Origin: Thermomonas sp.
GTDB lineage: Bacteria; Pseudomonadota; Gammaproteobacteria; Xanthomonadales; Xanthomonadaceae
NCBI GenBank assembly: GCA_016720345.1
Contig: JADKKV010000005.1
Coordinates: forward strand, 62,001-126,000
Reading direction: 5' to 3'
DNA: 64,000 bases
The stretch's first letter is position 1; each line of letters begins with the position of its first letter. The translations under genes and the position numbers were made by a program. The notes under the pieces were generated by a model that ran no database searches, was not told the origin of the DNA, and saw nothing but the letters and a program-made list of their open reading frames with translations. Below are positions 21,810 to 35,298 of the stretch, one piece after another.

Positions 21810-22486
21810 TGGTCGGTCATCCCCGACAGCAGCGGCACGAAGATCACCGGCCCGAGGTCCGACTGCTCGATGTTGCCGTCCGCGTGCTTGCGCAGGCGCA
21901 GCAGCGACTGCCCGGAGGTGCCACCCACCGGCGCCACCAGGGTCCCGCCGGGCGCCAGCTGCTCGCTCAGCGCATCCACCAGCGCCGGCGCGGCGGCGGT
22001 GACGATGATGCCGTCGAACGGCGCCTCCTCCGGCCAGCCGATGCGGCCGTCGTCATGCTTGCTGCGCACGTGCAGGCCGAGGTTGCGGAAGCGCTTGCGC
22101 GCGGTGCGCAGCAGCTCGCCGATGCGCTCCACGGTAAAGACTTCAAGCCCCAGCGCGGCTAGCACCGCGCCCTGGTAGCCGGAACCGGTGCCGATCTCCA
22201 GCACCCGCTTCGGCGCGGTCTCCAGCAGGGCTTCGGTCATCTTCGCCACCACCCACGGCTGCGAGATGGTCTGCCCATGGCCGATCGGCAACGCGGTGTC
22301 CTCGTACGCGCGGGTAGCCAGCGCCTCGTCGACGAACTGGTGGCGCGGCACCGTGCGGATCGCGTTGAGCACCCGCTCATCGACGATGCCGTTCGCGCGC
22401 AGGCGATCGATCAGGCGGTCGCGCACGCGCTGGCTGGTCATGCCCATGCCGACATCGGCCGGCTGCAGGCGCAGGCGCGAGATCAT
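21806..22486 (-). CDS. pcm: Protein-L-isoaspartate O-methyltransferase
   Basis: 226 aa. It repairs isoaspartyl damage in ageing proteins using SAM. Seen: [38 protein letters not shown], the [11 protein letters not shown] motif, SAM motif [15 protein letters not shown], and [12 protein letters not shown]. The start at 22486 overlaps the surE stop by ATGA, and the C-terminus overlaps the yqaA start by ATGA. The surE-pcm pairing is conserved and links to stationary-phase survival. Confidence 0.97.
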   Translation of the reverse strand: MISRLRLQPADVGMGMTSQRVRDRLIDRLRANGIVDERVLNAIRTVPRHQFVDEALATRAYEDTALPIGHGQTISQPWVVAKMTEALLETAPKRVLEIGTGSGYQGAVLAALGLEVFTVERIGELLRTARKRFRNLGLHVRSKHDDGRIGWPEEAPFDGIIVTAAAPALVDALSEQLAPGGTLVAPVGGTSGQSLLRLRKHADGNIEQSDLGPVIFVPLLSGMTDQ

Positions 22487-23262
22487 GGCCTGCGCCCCAG
22501 CGTCTCGGCCAGGCCACCGACCCAGCTCGCCACCTGCTCCAGCGCCTGGTAGCGGGTCAGGTCGACGTGGATCGGGGTGATCGCGATGTGGCCGCTGCGC
22601 ACGGCATTGAAATCGGTGCCCGGGCCGGCATCGGCCTCCTGGCCGGCGGCGCCGATCCACCACCACTGGCGGCCACGCGGATCCTTTTGCGGCGTGCACG
22701 GTTCGGCGCGATGGCGATGGCCCAGCCGGCTGGTCTCGAAGCCGCGGATCTCGTCCCACGGCAGGTCCGGCACGTTGACGTTGAGGATGGTGTCGGCCGG
22801 CAGCGGGTCGGTGCGCAGGCGGGCGATGATCTCCACCGCCGCGCGCGCCGCGGTTTCGTAGTGGCGGCCGTGGTGGTCGGCGGTGACCAGCGACATCGCC
22901 ACCGCCGGCAGGCCGAGGAAACGGCCCTCCATCGCGGCGGCGACGGTGCCCGAATAGATCACGTCGTCGCCGAGGTTCGCGGTGTTGTTGATGCCGGACA
23001 CCACGATGTCCGGCTCGACCTCGAACATGCCGGTGATCGCCACGTGCACGCAGTCGGTCGGGGTGCCGTAGACCTTCCACGTCGCCTCGTCGACCTGCAC
23101 CACCCGGATCGGCGCATCCAGCGTCAGCGAGTTGCTGGCGCCGCTGCGGTCGCGGTCCGGCGCCACCACCAGCACCTCGTGGCCGGCCTCGCGCAGGCCG
23201 CTGGCGAGGGCACGTATGCCGGGGGCGTCGACGCCATCGTCGTTGCTGACCAAGACCCGCAT
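22483..23262 (-). CDS. surE: 5'/3'-nucleotidase SurE
   Basis: 259 aa, standard length. Metal-dependent nucleotidase/exopolyphosphatase. The N-terminal metal site [12 protein letters not shown] (Asp-Asp), the [10 protein letters not shown] loop, and the conserved [22 protein letters not shown] block with the metal-binding Asn are present. First gene of the surE-pcm-yqaA-nlpD unit, divergent from the Smr gene across 71 nt, which must hold both promoters. Confidence 0.97.
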   Translation of the reverse strand: MRVLVSNDDGVDAPGIRALASGLREAGHEVLVVAPDRDRSGASNSLTLDAPIRVVQVDEATWKVYGTPTDCVHVAITGMFEVEPDIVVSGINNTANLGDDVIYSGTVAAAMEGRFLGLPAVAMSLVTADHHGRHYETAARAAVEIIARLRTDPLPADTILNVNVPDLPWDEIRGFETSRLGHRHRAEPCTPQKDPRGRQWWWIGAAGQEADAGPGTDFNAVRSGHIAITPIHVDLTRYQALEQVASWVGGLAETLGRRP

Positions 23263-23333
23263 GGCGCCCTACGGCATCGGAACATTGTGCATGCGGGCAT
23301 GATAGCGGAAGGCCGCTGCGTTACCCTGCGCCG

Positions 23334-23894
23334 GTGCGAAAAAAACCTGCCATCGAAGCGCTTCCGGAAGCCGACGACGCGGCCCTGTTCCGCGCCGCGA
23401 TCGGCGCCGATCGCGGCAAGGTCCGCGCCCTGCCAGAGGCCCCGCTGCCGCCGGCAGCGCCGAAGCCGAAGCCGTCGGCGAAGATGGCCCGCCGCGACGA
23501 GGACGCCGCGCGCGACGAATTCCGGCACGTGCTGGTCGCCGCGCTGGAGGCCGGCGACCTGCTCAGCCATCGGCGCGAGGACGTGCCCCAGCCGGTGCTG
23601 CGGCGACTGGCCCGCGGCGAATACGCGGCACAGGAGGAACTGGACCTGCACGGCCTGCCAGCGCGCGCCGCGGAAGCCCTGTTGCGCGAGTTCCTGCGCG
23701 ATTGCCGCGCGCACGGCGTGGGCTGCGTGCGGATCGTCCATGGCAAGGGCCGCAATTCGGAAGAACGGTTGCCGGTGCTGAAGAACCTGGTGGACCGGGT
23801 GCTGCGGCACCGCGCGGATGTGCTCGCCTTCCATTCGCCGCCCGCCGCGCAGGGTGGCAGCGGTGCGGTGCTGGTGCTGCTGGAGAAACGCTGA
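23334..23894 (+). CDS. Smr-domain protein (SmrA/YdaL-like)
   Basis: 186 aa from a GTG at 23334 (VRKKPAIEALPEADDAALFR). A charged Pro/Lys-rich N-terminus is followed by a small MutS-related (Smr) domain with the signatures ELDLHGLPARAAEALLREFL and CVRIVHGKGRNS. Smr domains in MutS2 and YdaL cut RNA or DNA branches; stand-alone proteins in proteobacteria are linked to mRNA or ribosome-rescue cleavage, with the exact role unsettled. It is placed on the opposite strand between surE and truD. Confidence 0.88.
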   Translation: MRKKPAIEALPEADDAALFRAAIGADRGKVRALPEAPLPPAAPKPKPSAKMARRDEDAARDEFRHVLVAALEAGDLLSHRREDVPQPVLRRLARGEYAAQEELDLHGLPARAAEALLREFLRDCRAHGVGCVRIVHGKGRNSEERLPVLKNLVDRVLRHRADVLAFHSPPAAQGGSGAVLVLLEKR

Positions 23895-23926
23895 TCGGCG
23901 CCTGGACCCGGCCGCATCCTGCAGAG

Positions 23927-23975
23927 CGGCGCAAGCCGCGACCGGCGTGGAGGTCGCGGCTTGCGCCGTTCCTAC
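23927..23975 (-). repeat. GTAG-type REP inverted pair
   Basis: Perfect 17-bp inverted repeats (23927-23943 and 23952-23968) with an 8-base loop. Read on the minus strand the element begins GTAGGAACGGCGCAAGCCGC, the GTAG head plus GC-rich stem of the REP class common in Pseudomonas and Xanthomonadaceae genomes. The partner arm has CTGCAG in place of the GTAG head. It lies between convergent Smr and truD genes, and the TAG of the head is the truD stop codon. Confidence 0.75.
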
Positions 23976-25006
23976 AGCGGCGTGGCAGCGTCCGTGATGG
24001 TGCCAAGCTCGCGCATGACCGTGGTCGCATAGCAGCCGGGCGGTAGCGCGAAGGCCAGCTCAAGCGCGGCAACATCGAGCCAGCGCCAAGCCAGCTCCCG
24101 CGGACGCAGCCGCAGTGCGCGCCGTTCCTGCTTCAGCCCCGCGCGTTCCAGGCCATCGCGCAGGCGCGAGGCGGTGTCGCCGTGCACGGCCACGAGCTCG
24201 ATCTCGCGCACCGCACCGCTGCTGCGCAGCTCGCCCCCGCCCCACAGCGGACCGCTCGGATGGATGTCGAATGCCGCCAGCCGCGCCTGCAGTTCGTCGG
24301 TCAGCGCCTCCGGCCCGAACACGCTGCGGCTGCCATCCAGCATCCACACCTCGCCATCGAGCGCGGCGTCCCAGTTGCCTGCATCGACGCGCGCCGCCAG
24401 CACCCGGTTGAACAGCTCCGAACGCGCGGCCGACAGCAGCATGGTGCGTTCCTCGCGCCTGGCAAGGCGCCCGGCGAACATCGCCACCGCCTGCTGCACG
24501 TTACCGCCGCCGCGCCCGAAACGCTGCTCGCCGAAGTAGTTCGGCACGCCGCGCATCGAGATGGCCTGCAGGCGCTGTTCGATGGCCTCCCGCTCGCCTT
24601 CGATGCCACGCAGCGCCAGCACGAAGCGGTTGCCCGCCAGCGCGCCGCGCGGCAGCTTGCGCGAATGCCACGCATGCCCGAGCACCTGGAGTTCGTCGGA
24701 CTGCAGCGCATCGATCGCCGGCGCCACCTTCTTCGGGATCCACACCGAGAACGCTTGCCGGGTCACTGCGTGGCGGTCCTTGATGCCGGCGTAGCCGATC
24801 GCCGACTCGGCCACGCCCGCCCATTCGGCGATCCGTTTCGCCGCGAACGCGGTGTTCATGCCGCGCTTCTCGACGGTCAGCAGCAGGTGCTCGCCGGCGC
24901 CGCTGGGCTCGAAGCCCGGCAGCTCCTCGACGAAGAAATCTTCGGGCGTGCCGCGGATGCGCGCGGCCAGCACCGGCACGCCATGCGCCCGCGCCAGTTC
25001 GGTCAT
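23972..25006 (-). CDS. truD: tRNA pseudouridine(13) synthase
   Basis: 344 aa. It isomerises U13 of tRNA-Glu. Signatures: [16 protein letters not shown], the catalytic segment [16 protein letters not shown] with the nucleophilic Asp, and [17 protein letters not shown]. The start at 25006 overlaps the ispF stop (ATGA). Its TAG stop codon is part of the GTAG head of the adjacent REP, so the last residues (ITDAATPL) sit at the border of the repeat. It ends the pyrG-kdsA-eno-ftsB-ispD-ispF-truD unit. Confidence 0.97.
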   Translation of the reverse strand: MTELARAHGVPVLAARIRGTPEDFFVEELPGFEPSGAGEHLLLTVEKRGMNTAFAAKRIAEWAGVAESAIGYAGIKDRHAVTRQAFSVWIPKKVAPAIDALQSDELQVLGHAWHSRKLPRGALAGNRFVLALRGIEGEREAIEQRLQAISMRGVPNYFGEQRFGRGGGNVQQAVAMFAGRLARREERTMLLSAARSELFNRVLAARVDAGNWDAALDGEVWMLDGSRSVFGPEALTDELQARLAAFDIHPSGPLWGGGELRSSGAVREIELVAVHGDTASRLRDGLERAGLKQERRALRLRPRELAWRWLDVAALELAFALPPGCYATTVMRELGTITDAATPL

Positions 25007-25485
25007 CCGTGCACCAGCAGGCAGGCTGCCTGCGCGGCGATGCCTTCGCCGCGGCCGAGGAAGCCCAGCGCCTCGGTGGTGGTGGCCTTGACGCCGACCG
25101 CCTCGACTTCGATGCCGAGGTCGGCGGCAATCGCCTCGCGCATGGCCTGCGCATGCGGGCCGACTTTCGGTTGTTCGCAAAGGATGGTGAGGTCGCAGTT
25201 GCCGACGCGCCAGCCGCGCGCGTGGACCAGCGCCACGCACTGGCGCAGCAGGGCGCGGCTGTCCGCATCCTTCCAGCGTGGATCGGTCGGCGGGAAGTGC
25301 TGGCCGATGTCGCCCAGCGCCAGTGCACCGAGGATCGCATCGCACAGCGCGTGCAGGGCCACGTCGCCGTCGCTGTGGGCGAGCACGCCGCGCGTGTGCG
25401 GCACCCGCACGCCGCCGAGCATCACGTGGTCGCCGTCGCCGAACGCGTGCACGTCGAAGCCCTGCCCGATCCGGATCTTGGTCAT
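25003..25485 (-). CDS. ispF: 2-C-methyl-D-erythritol 2,4-cyclodiphosphate synthase
   Basis: 160 aa trimeric enzyme of the non-mevalonate isoprenoid route that closes the cyclic diphosphate and releases CMP. Zinc-ligand motif [38 protein letters not shown], and the C-terminal [20 protein letters not shown] are intact. ATGA overlaps on both sides (ispD upstream, truD downstream) show coupled translation with ispD, the preceding activity in the same pathway. Confidence 0.98.
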   Translation of the reverse strand: MTKIRIGQGFDVHAFGDGDHVMLGGVRVPHTRGVLAHSDGDVALHALCDAILGALALGDIGQHFPPTDPRWKDADSRALLRQCVALVHARGWRVGNCDLTILCEQPKVGPHAQAMREAIAADLGIEVEAVGVKATTTEALGFLGRGEGIAAQAACLLVHG

Positions 25486-26192
25486 GTCGCGTTCGCCAGC
25501 AGGACTTCGGCCAACGCAAGGTCGGCGGGGGTGGTGACTTTCAGGTTGTCCTCGCGGCCTTCGACCAGCGCCGGATGCAGGCCGAGCCGCTCGACCGCCA
25601 TCGCCTCGTCGGTGACGACGAGGCCTTGCGCGCGCGCGTGCCGCAGCGCACGCAACAGCAGGTCGCGGCGGAACGCCTGCGGGGTCAGCGCGCGCCAGAG
25701 GCCGTCGCGCGGTTCGGTGCCGGCGATCCGCGCGTCATCGGTGGCGCGCTTCAGGGTGTCGCGCACCGGTGCCGCGAGGATCGCGCCATCGGCGCAGGCC
25801 TGCGCGGCTTCGATCAGTGCGGTGATGTCCGCGGCGCGCAGGTTCGGGCGCGCGGCGTCGTGGACCAGCAGCAGGGCGTCTCCGGCGACCGCGTCAGGCA
25901 ATGCGCACAACGCGGCCAGCACCGAATCGGCGCGCTCGCCGCCGCCCACGCAGGCGATCACCGGCTTGCCATGCAGCCGTGTCCAACCCGGCCAGCGCGC
26001 ATCGCCTGCCGCCAGCGCCACCACCACGCCATCGACCGCCGGATGCGCCAGCAACGCATCCAGCGCATGTTCGACCAGTGGCTTGCCGGCGGCGGCCAGG
26101 TATTGCTTGGGCACCTCGCCACCGAAGCGGCGGCCGCTGCCGGCGGCGGGCAGCAGCGCCCACGCACCGGCCCTGGGCGGGCCCGGGGTCAC
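25482..26192 (-). CDS. ispD: 2-C-methyl-D-erythritol 4-phosphate cytidylyltransferase
   Basis: 236 aa from a GTG at 26192 that overlaps the ftsB stop (GTGA); no ATG is available before the active site. It couples CTP to MEP in isoprenoid synthesis. Nucleotide-binding motif [31 protein letters not shown], and the C-terminal [20 protein letters not shown] are present. The ispD stop overlaps the ispF ATG. Confidence 0.96.
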   Translation of the reverse strand: MTPGPPRAGAWALLPAAGSGRRFGGEVPKQYLAAAGKPLVEHALDALLAHPAVDGVVVALAAGDARWPGWTRLHGKPVIACVGGGERADSVLAALCALPDAVAGDALLLVHDAARPNLRAADITALIEAAQACADGAILAAPVRDTLKRATDDARIAGTEPRDGLWRALTPQAFRRDLLLRALRHARAQGLVVTDEAMAVERLGLHPALVEGREDNLKVTTPADLALAEVLLANAT

Positions 26193-26527
26193 CGTGGCGC
26201 GCCCGGCGCCGGCGCCGCGGGGACTGACGGCGAGCCGGCGCGGTCCTCGATCACCCGGTAGAAGGTTTCGCCGGGCCTGACCATCCCGAGTTCGCTGCGC
26301 GCGCGTTCCTCCACCGCGGCTTCGCCGGACTTCAGGTCTTCCACTTCCGCCTTCAGCGCCTCGTTGCGCAACTGCAGGCGCTGGTTTTCGGATTCCTGGC
26401 GCGCCACCTGCGCGCGCAGCGCGGCGACCTCGCGCTCGCCGCCGCTGCCCAGCCACAACTTGTACTGCAGCAGCGCAAGCAGCAGCGCCAGCAACAGGAT
26501 CACGATGTGCAACGGCCGCACGCGCAT
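26189..26527 (-). CDS. ftsB: Cell division protein FtsB
   Basis: 112 aa bitopic protein: one N-terminal helix (HIVILLLALLLALLQYKLWL), then a periplasmic coiled coil (REVAALRAQVARQESENQ and on) and the conserved RARSELGMVRPGETFYRVIE end, followed by an Ala/Pro tail. FtsB joins FtsL and FtsQ to activate septal peptidoglycan synthesis. It lies between eno and ispD, the classic gammaproteobacterial position, 24 nt after the eno stop. Confidence 0.96.
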   Translation of the reverse strand: MRVRPLHIVILLLALLLALLQYKLWLGSGGEREVAALRAQVARQESENQRLQLRNEALKAEVEDLKSGEAAVEERARSELGMVRPGETFYRVIEDRAGSPSVPAAPAPGAPR

Positions 26528-26551
26528 GGGTTCCTCGCCCGGCCGCCGCGC

Positions 26552-30421
<3,870 letters not shown>

Positions 30422-30563
30422 CTACCGGTTGGCGCGCGCGCGTGCACGCGCCCGCCACGGAACCCATTGATCCATAACGGGAATGCCCCGAAGCCCGGAT
30501 GCCTGCTGCTTGACCGGGCCGCGCCCCGCGGCGATCCTGCCGCGTCCCCATGCAGTGCGCATC

Positions 30564-32453
30564 ATGAGCAGCCGCTACAACGCCGAAGACATCGAGGTCC
30601 TGTCCGGGCTGGACCCGGTCAAGCGCCGCCCGGGCATGTACACCGACACCACCCGCCCCAACCACCTGGCGCAGGAGGTGATCGACAACGCGGTGGACGA
30701 AGCCCTGGCCGGCCACGCGCGCGGCATCCAGGTCACCCTGCACGACGACGGCAGCTGCGAGGTGGCCGACGACGGCCGCGGGATGCCGGTGGACATCCAC
30801 CCGGAGGAGAAGATCCCCGGGATCGAACTGATCATGACCCGGCTGCACGCGGGCGGGAAATTCAGCAACAAGAACTACACCTTCAGCGGCGGCCTGCACG
30901 GCGTGGGCGTGAGCGTGGTCAACGCGCTGAGCAGGCATGTCGACGTGTTCATCAAGCGCGACGGCAACGAATACCGGATGTCGTTCAAGGACGGCGAGCG
31001 CGCCTCCAAGCTCGAGGTCGTGGGCAGCGTCGGCAGGAAGAACACCGGCACCCGCCTGCGCTTCTGGCCGGACCCGAAGTACTTCGACACCCCGAAGTTC
31101 AACCTGCGCGCGCTCAAGCACCTGCTGCGCGCAAAGGCGGTGCTGTGCCCCGGGCTGACCGTCGCCCTGTTCGACGAAGCCAGCGGCGAACGCGTCGAAT
31201 GGCACTACGAGGACGGGCTGAGGGACTACCTGAAGGGCGAGCTGACCGAGCGCGAACTGCTGCCGCCGGAGCTGTTCGTCGGCACCCTGAAGAAGGACAC
31301 CGAGGTCGTCGACTGGGCGGTGGCCTGGGTGCCGGACGGCGAACTGGTGCAGGAAAGCTACGTCAACCTGATCCCGACCGCGCAGCACGGCACCCACGTC
31401 AACGGCCTGCGTACCGGCTTCACCGACGCGCTGCGCGAGTTCTGCGACTTCCGCAACCTGCTGCCGCGCGGCGTGAAGCTTGCGCCGGAAGACGTGTGGG
31501 ACCGGGTCGCCTTCGTGCTCAGCATCAAGATGACCGACCCGCAGTTCAGCGGGCAGACCAAGGAACGCCTGAGTTCGCGGCAGGCGGCCGGCTTCGTCGA
31601 GGGCGCCGCGCACGATGCGTTCAGCCTGTGGCTGAACCAGCACACCGAGTGCGGCGAGAAGATCGCGCAGCTGGCGATCGAGCGCGCGTCGGCGCGCCTG
31701 AAGACCGAGAAGCAGATCGTCCGCAAGAAGGTGACCCAGGGCCCGGCCCTGCCCGGCAAGCTGGCCGATTGCATCAGCCAGGACCTGTCGCGCACCGAAC
31801 TGTTCCTGGTCGAGGGCGACTCCGCCGGCGGCAGCGCGCGGCAGGCCCGCGACAAGGATTTCCAGGCGATCCTGCCGTTGCGCGGCAAGATCCTGAACAC
31901 CTGGGAAGTCGGCAGCGGGCAGGTGCTGGCCTCGACCGAAGTGCACGACCTCGCGGTGGCGATCGGTTGCGACCCGGGCAAGGACGCCATCGACGGCCTG
32001 CGCTACGGCAAGGTCATCATCCTCGCCGACGCCGACTCCGACGGCCTGCACATCGCGACCCTGCTCACCGCGCTGTTCCTCAGGCATTTCCCGGCGCTGG
32101 TGGCCGCCGGCAACATCTTCGTGGCGATGCCGCCGCTGTTCCGCGTCGACGTCGGCAAGCAGGTGTTCTACGCCCTGGATGAAGAGGAAAAGCGCCTGCT
32201 GCTGGAGAAGATCGCGCGCGAGAAACTCAAGGGCACCGTCAACGTCACCCGCTTCAAGGGCCTGGGCGAGATGAACCCGCAGCAGCTGCGCGAATCCACC
32301 ATGCACGTCGATACCCGCCGCCTGGTGCAACTGACCGTCGACGACGACACCCAGACCCACGCGCTGATGGACATGTTGCTGGCCAAGAAGCGCGCCGGCG
32401 ACCGCAAGGCGTGGCTGGAATTGAAGGGCGACCTGGCGACGCTGGAAGTGTGA
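30564..32453 (+). CDS. parE: DNA topoisomerase IV subunit B
   Basis: 629 aa from ATG 30564 (MSSRYNAEDIEVLSGLDPVK). ATPase subunit of topoisomerase IV, which decatenates daughter chromosomes. GHKL ATPase motifs (EVIDNAVDEALAGHA, DDGRGMPVDIHP, GGLHGVGVSVVNALS), TOPRIM motifs (LFLVEGDSAGGSA, ILADADSDGLHIATLL) and the ParE-type ending WLELKGDLATLEV distinguish it from GyrB, which is about 170 residues longer. Upstream in-frame codons to 30483 are not conserved-looking. Confidence 0.96.
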   Translation: MSSRYNAEDIEVLSGLDPVKRRPGMYTDTTRPNHLAQEVIDNAVDEALAGHARGIQVTLHDDGSCEVADDGRGMPVDIHPEEKIPGIELIMTRLHAGGKFSNKNYTFSGGLHGVGVSVVNALSRHVDVFIKRDGNEYRMSFKDGERASKLEVVGSVGRKNTGTRLRFWPDPKYFDTPKFNLRALKHLLRAKAVLCPGLTVALFDEASGERVEWHYEDGLRDYLKGELTERELLPPELFVGTLKKDTEVVDWAVAWVPDGELVQESYVNLIPTAQHGTHVNGLRTGFTDALREFCDFRNLLPRGVKLAPEDVWDRVAFVLSIKMTDPQFSGQTKERLSSRQAAGFVEGAAHDAFSLWLNQHTECGEKIAQLAIERASARLKTEKQIVRKKVTQGPALPGKLADCISQDLSRTELFLVEGDSAGGSARQARDKDFQAILPLRGKILNTWEVGSGQVLASTEVHDLAVAIGCDPGKDAIDGLRYGKVIILADADSDGLHIATLLTALFLRHFPALVAAGNIFVAMPPLFRVDVGKQVFYALDEEEKRLLLEKIAREKLKGTVNVTRFKGLGEMNPQQLRESTMHVDTRRLVQLTVDDDTQTHALMDMLLAKKRAGDRKAWLELKGDLATLEV

Positions 32454-32508
32454 GCAGGTCCCGGAACGCATGCACACCACTACTTTGACCCTACCGGAGC
32501 GTTTGCCC

Positions 32509-34464
32509 ATGAAGCCCGCTGCAACCACCGCCCTCATGCTGGCCCTGCTGCTGCCGGCGCATGCCCGGGCGCAGGCACCAACGGCAATGGATTTCGCCAG
32601 GCACCCGGAGGTCTACGAGGTTGCGCTGTCGCCGGACGGCAAGAATGTTGCATTGGCGGTGCCGGCCCCGGACGGGATGGAGACGATGTTGCAGATCGTC
32701 CCGCTGGACGGCAGCGGCAAGACCCAGGTCCTGCGATTTGGCAAGCAACAGCACGTGACCGACATCCACTGGAGCGACGATGCCCGGGTGGTCGTGGCTC
32801 GCGCCAAGATGGAGCCGCTCCGGGCCAGGCCCTACTCGCTGGGCGAACTGTTCTCGTCCGACATCAATGGCAAGAACCAGCGGACGCTGTTCGCCTACGT
32901 CCCCGGCAGCGGGGCGCAAGCCGCGGGCCGCAAGGACCGGGGCTTCGCGACCGTGGTCGGCATCGTCGACCATGAGCCTGGCAAGGTGCTGGTCGACTTC
33001 ACCGCCTGGCCTGAAAGCATCGGCGACGAGACCCTCACCAGCTCGGTCTACAAGGTCGACGCCGGCAGCGGCAACCGCCAGGAAATCGAGCAGACCAAGC
33101 AGACCGCAAGCTTCAGCTTCGACGGCCGCGGCCGGGCCCGCCTCCGAACCACCACCGACGGCAACGACAACCCCGTCTTGATGTATCGACCGGGTGCGGG
33201 CGAGCAATGGCTGCCGGTGCCGAAGTCGATCGCAGGTTACGGCATGGACCTGCTGCACGTGGAGGCGGACGACAACACCGCCTACGCCACCATCACCGAT
33301 GGTGGCGAGCCGGCGCAGCTGTACAAGATTGACCTGGCGAAGGGTGCGCGCATTCGCATCGCCGGACGCGACGACCTATCGATCTCGACGGTCCTGTTCG
33401 CCGGTCGCAACGGCTCGCCCTTCGGCGTGGTCTATGAGGGCGCCAAGCCGAGCATCCAGTACTTCGACCCGGCATCGGAATGGGCGCAGCTGCACGCCAG
33501 CCTGATGAAGGCGTTCCCGGGACAACTGGTGTCCTTGCTGGACTTCACCCGGGACAACGGCAAGGTTCTGATCCAGACCCGGGGCGACCGTCATCCCGGG
33601 GCGTGGCATGTTTACGACCGCAATGCCCGCAAGCTGGTCCTGATCAACGAGGCGATGCCGTGGCTGAAACCTGAAAAGCTTGCCCCGTCGATGCCGTTCT
33701 CGTTCAGGAGTCGCGACGGACTGACCCTGCATGGTTTCCTCACCGCGCACCCGGGTGGCGGCCAGAGGCCGATGGTGGTGATGCCGCACGGTGGACCCCA
33801 CGGGTATTACGACACGTGGAGCTATGACGGTGACGCGCAGTTCCTTGCCAGCCGCGGCTACGCGGTGCTGCAGGTGAATTTCCGGGGCTCGGGTGGCCGT
33901 GGCAGGGGGTTCATGGAAAGCGGCTACCGGGAGTGGGGCGGCCGGATGCAGGACGACATCGCCGACGCGGTGGCGTGGGCAACCACGAGCGGTCACGCAG
34001 ATCCGGCGCGGATCTGCACGTTCGGCGCCAGCTATGGCGGCTATGCCGCGCTGATGCAACCGATCCGTTTCCCGGAAACCTACAGGTGCGCCATCGGCTA
34101 CGTCGGCGTGTATGACCTGCAGGTCATGAAGAAGGAAGGCGACATCAGCGATCGCCAATCCGGGCGTCGCTACCTGGAGCGGGTGCTGGGGTCGGATCAG
34201 GCGCAATTGAAGGCCTGGTCGCCGGCACAGAACGTGGACAGGATCAAGGTCCCGGTGCTCCTGGCGCAGGGAAGCATCGACCGCAGGGTGCCGATGGACC
34301 AGTTCAACGCGCTCAGGAAGGCATTCGAAAAGGCAGGCACACCGATCGAGACCATGGTCGTGCAGGGCGAGGGACACGGCTTCTACAAGCCGGAGAACCG
34401 TGCCGAACTCTACGAACGCATCGAGGCGTTCCTGGCCAGGAACATCGGCGCCGCTGCGAAGTAG
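32509..34464 (+). CDS. Secreted S9 family (prolyl oligopeptidase/acylaminoacyl type) peptidase
   Basis: 651 aa with signal peptide MKPAATTALMLALLLPAHARAQ; the start at 32509 has a GGAG site 10 nt upstream and is chosen over an ATG 39 bases earlier. A beta-propeller N-terminal half with VALSPDGKNVALAV repeats precedes the alpha/beta-hydrolase domain: VMPHGGPHGYYDTW oxyanion region, nucleophile FGASYGGYAALM (Ser about 527), Asp in QGSIDRRVPMDQF and His in GEGHGFYK. It probably trims peptides in the periplasm. A GGCGGC hairpin separates it from the convergent gene. Confidence 0.9.
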   Translation: MKPAATTALMLALLLPAHARAQAPTAMDFARHPEVYEVALSPDGKNVALAVPAPDGMETMLQIVPLDGSGKTQVLRFGKQQHVTDIHWSDDARVVVARAKMEPLRARPYSLGELFSSDINGKNQRTLFAYVPGSGAQAAGRKDRGFATVVGIVDHEPGKVLVDFTAWPESIGDETLTSSVYKVDAGSGNRQEIEQTKQTASFSFDGRGRARLRTTTDGNDNPVLMYRPGAGEQWLPVPKSIAGYGMDLLHVEADDNTAYATITDGGEPAQLYKIDLAKGARIRIAGRDDLSISTVLFAGRNGSPFGVVYEGAKPSIQYFDPASEWAQLHASLMKAFPGQLVSLLDFTRDNGKVLIQTRGDRHPGAWHVYDRNARKLVLINEAMPWLKPEKLAPSMPFSFRSRDGLTLHGFLTAHPGGGQRPMVVMPHGGPHGYYDTWSYDGDAQFLASRGYAVLQVNFRGSGGRGRGFMESGYREWGGRMQDDIADAVAWATTSGHADPARICTFGASYGGYAALMQPIRFPETYRCAIGYVGVYDLQVMKKEGDISDRQSGRRYLERVLGSDQAQLKAWSPAQNVDRIKVPVLLAQGSIDRRVPMDQFNALRKAFEKAGTPIETMVVQGEGHGFYKPENRAELYERIEAFLARNIGAAAK

Positions 34465-34487
34465 CGGGCCCGCGCGCAATCCCGGAT

Positions 34488-34505
34488 GGGCGGCTGCGGC
34501 CGCCC
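34488..34505. terminator. Short GC hairpin between convergent genes
   Basis: Perfect 7-bp stem GGGCGGC/GCCGCCC with a 4-base loop, followed on the plus strand by TATTCGTTC. It sits in the 48-base gap between the S9 peptidase stop and the convergent hydrolase stop and can serve the plus-strand gene. Confidence 0.5.
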
Positions 34506-34512
34506 TATTCGT

Positions 34513-35298
34513 TCATGGGCCCAGCGCGGCGCGCAGCAGGCGCTCCAGCAATGCCTGCAGCCTCGCCGCCTTCGCCTCGTCGTACGCGAAGCTGGCTTCA
34601 TCCATGTAGCAGCGCTGGCTGATCTCCAGTTGCACCGCGTCGACGCCGTTGCCGGGATCCCCGTAGTGGCGGGTGATGTGGCCGCCCTTGAAGCGCCCGT
34701 TGGCGATCCAGTCGTAGTCCGCCTGTGCGGCCAGGACCTGCTCGATGCGCGCCTGCAGCGCGGGCGAGCAACTCGCACCGGATGCGGTGCCCAGGTTGAG
34801 GTCGGGCAGTCGGCCTTCGAACAGGAATGGCAGGCCGCTGCCCTTGATCGAATGGCCTTCCCACAGCAGCACGCGGCCGTGCAGCGCGCGGATGCGCCCG
34901 AGTTCGGCGCGCAACCCCTCGTGGTATGGCCGCCACCAGGCTTCGATCCGCGCGGCCACTTCGTCGGCATCGGGCTGCTGGCCGGGCAGGTAAACGGACT
35001 CGCCATTGAAGCGAACCAGCGGCACCAGGCCGGTGGTGTTCTGGCCGGGGTACAGGCTGGTGTCGTCCTCGCCGCGGTTGAGGTCGATCACGTAGCGCGA
35101 ATGGCGCGGGACGAGGATCGATGCGCCCAGCTCCCGCGCGAAGGCGTAAAGCCGCGAGACGTGCCAGTCGGTGTCCGGCGCGCGCCGGGCCTCGGGCGTC
35201 ATTCGCGCGGCCAGTGCATCGGGGATCGCGCTGCCGTCGTGCGGCAGGCTGACCAGCAGCGGCGCACTGCCACGATGCAACGTGTAGACGGGTTCCAT
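34513..35298 (-). CDS. N-formylglutamate amidohydrolase family protein (HutG-like)
   Basis: 261 aa zinc-dependent deformylase/N-formylglutamate amidohydrolase family. Signatures: LLVSLPHDGSAIPD, DTDWHVSRLYAFARELGAS, the RYVIDLNRGEDD motif, LWEGHSIKGS, and NGRFKGGHITRHYGDP; ELGASI and VQLEISQRCYM complete the fold. HutG ends the five-step histidine pathway by making glutamate and formate. No hutHUIF genes are adjacent, so the substrate may differ. Its ATG overlaps the dehydrogenase stop (TGATG). Confidence 0.85.
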   Translation of the reverse strand: MEPVYTLHRGSAPLLVSLPHDGSAIPDALAARMTPEARRAPDTDWHVSRLYAFARELGASILVPRHSRYVIDLNRGEDDTSLYPGQNTTGLVPLVRFNGESVYLPGQQPDADEVAARIEAWWRPYHEGLRAELGRIRALHGRVLLWEGHSIKGSGLPFLFEGRLPDLNLGTASGASCSPALQARIEQVLAAQADYDWIANGRFKGGHITRHYGDPGNGVDAVQLEISQRCYMDEASFAYDEAKAARLQALLERLLRAALGP

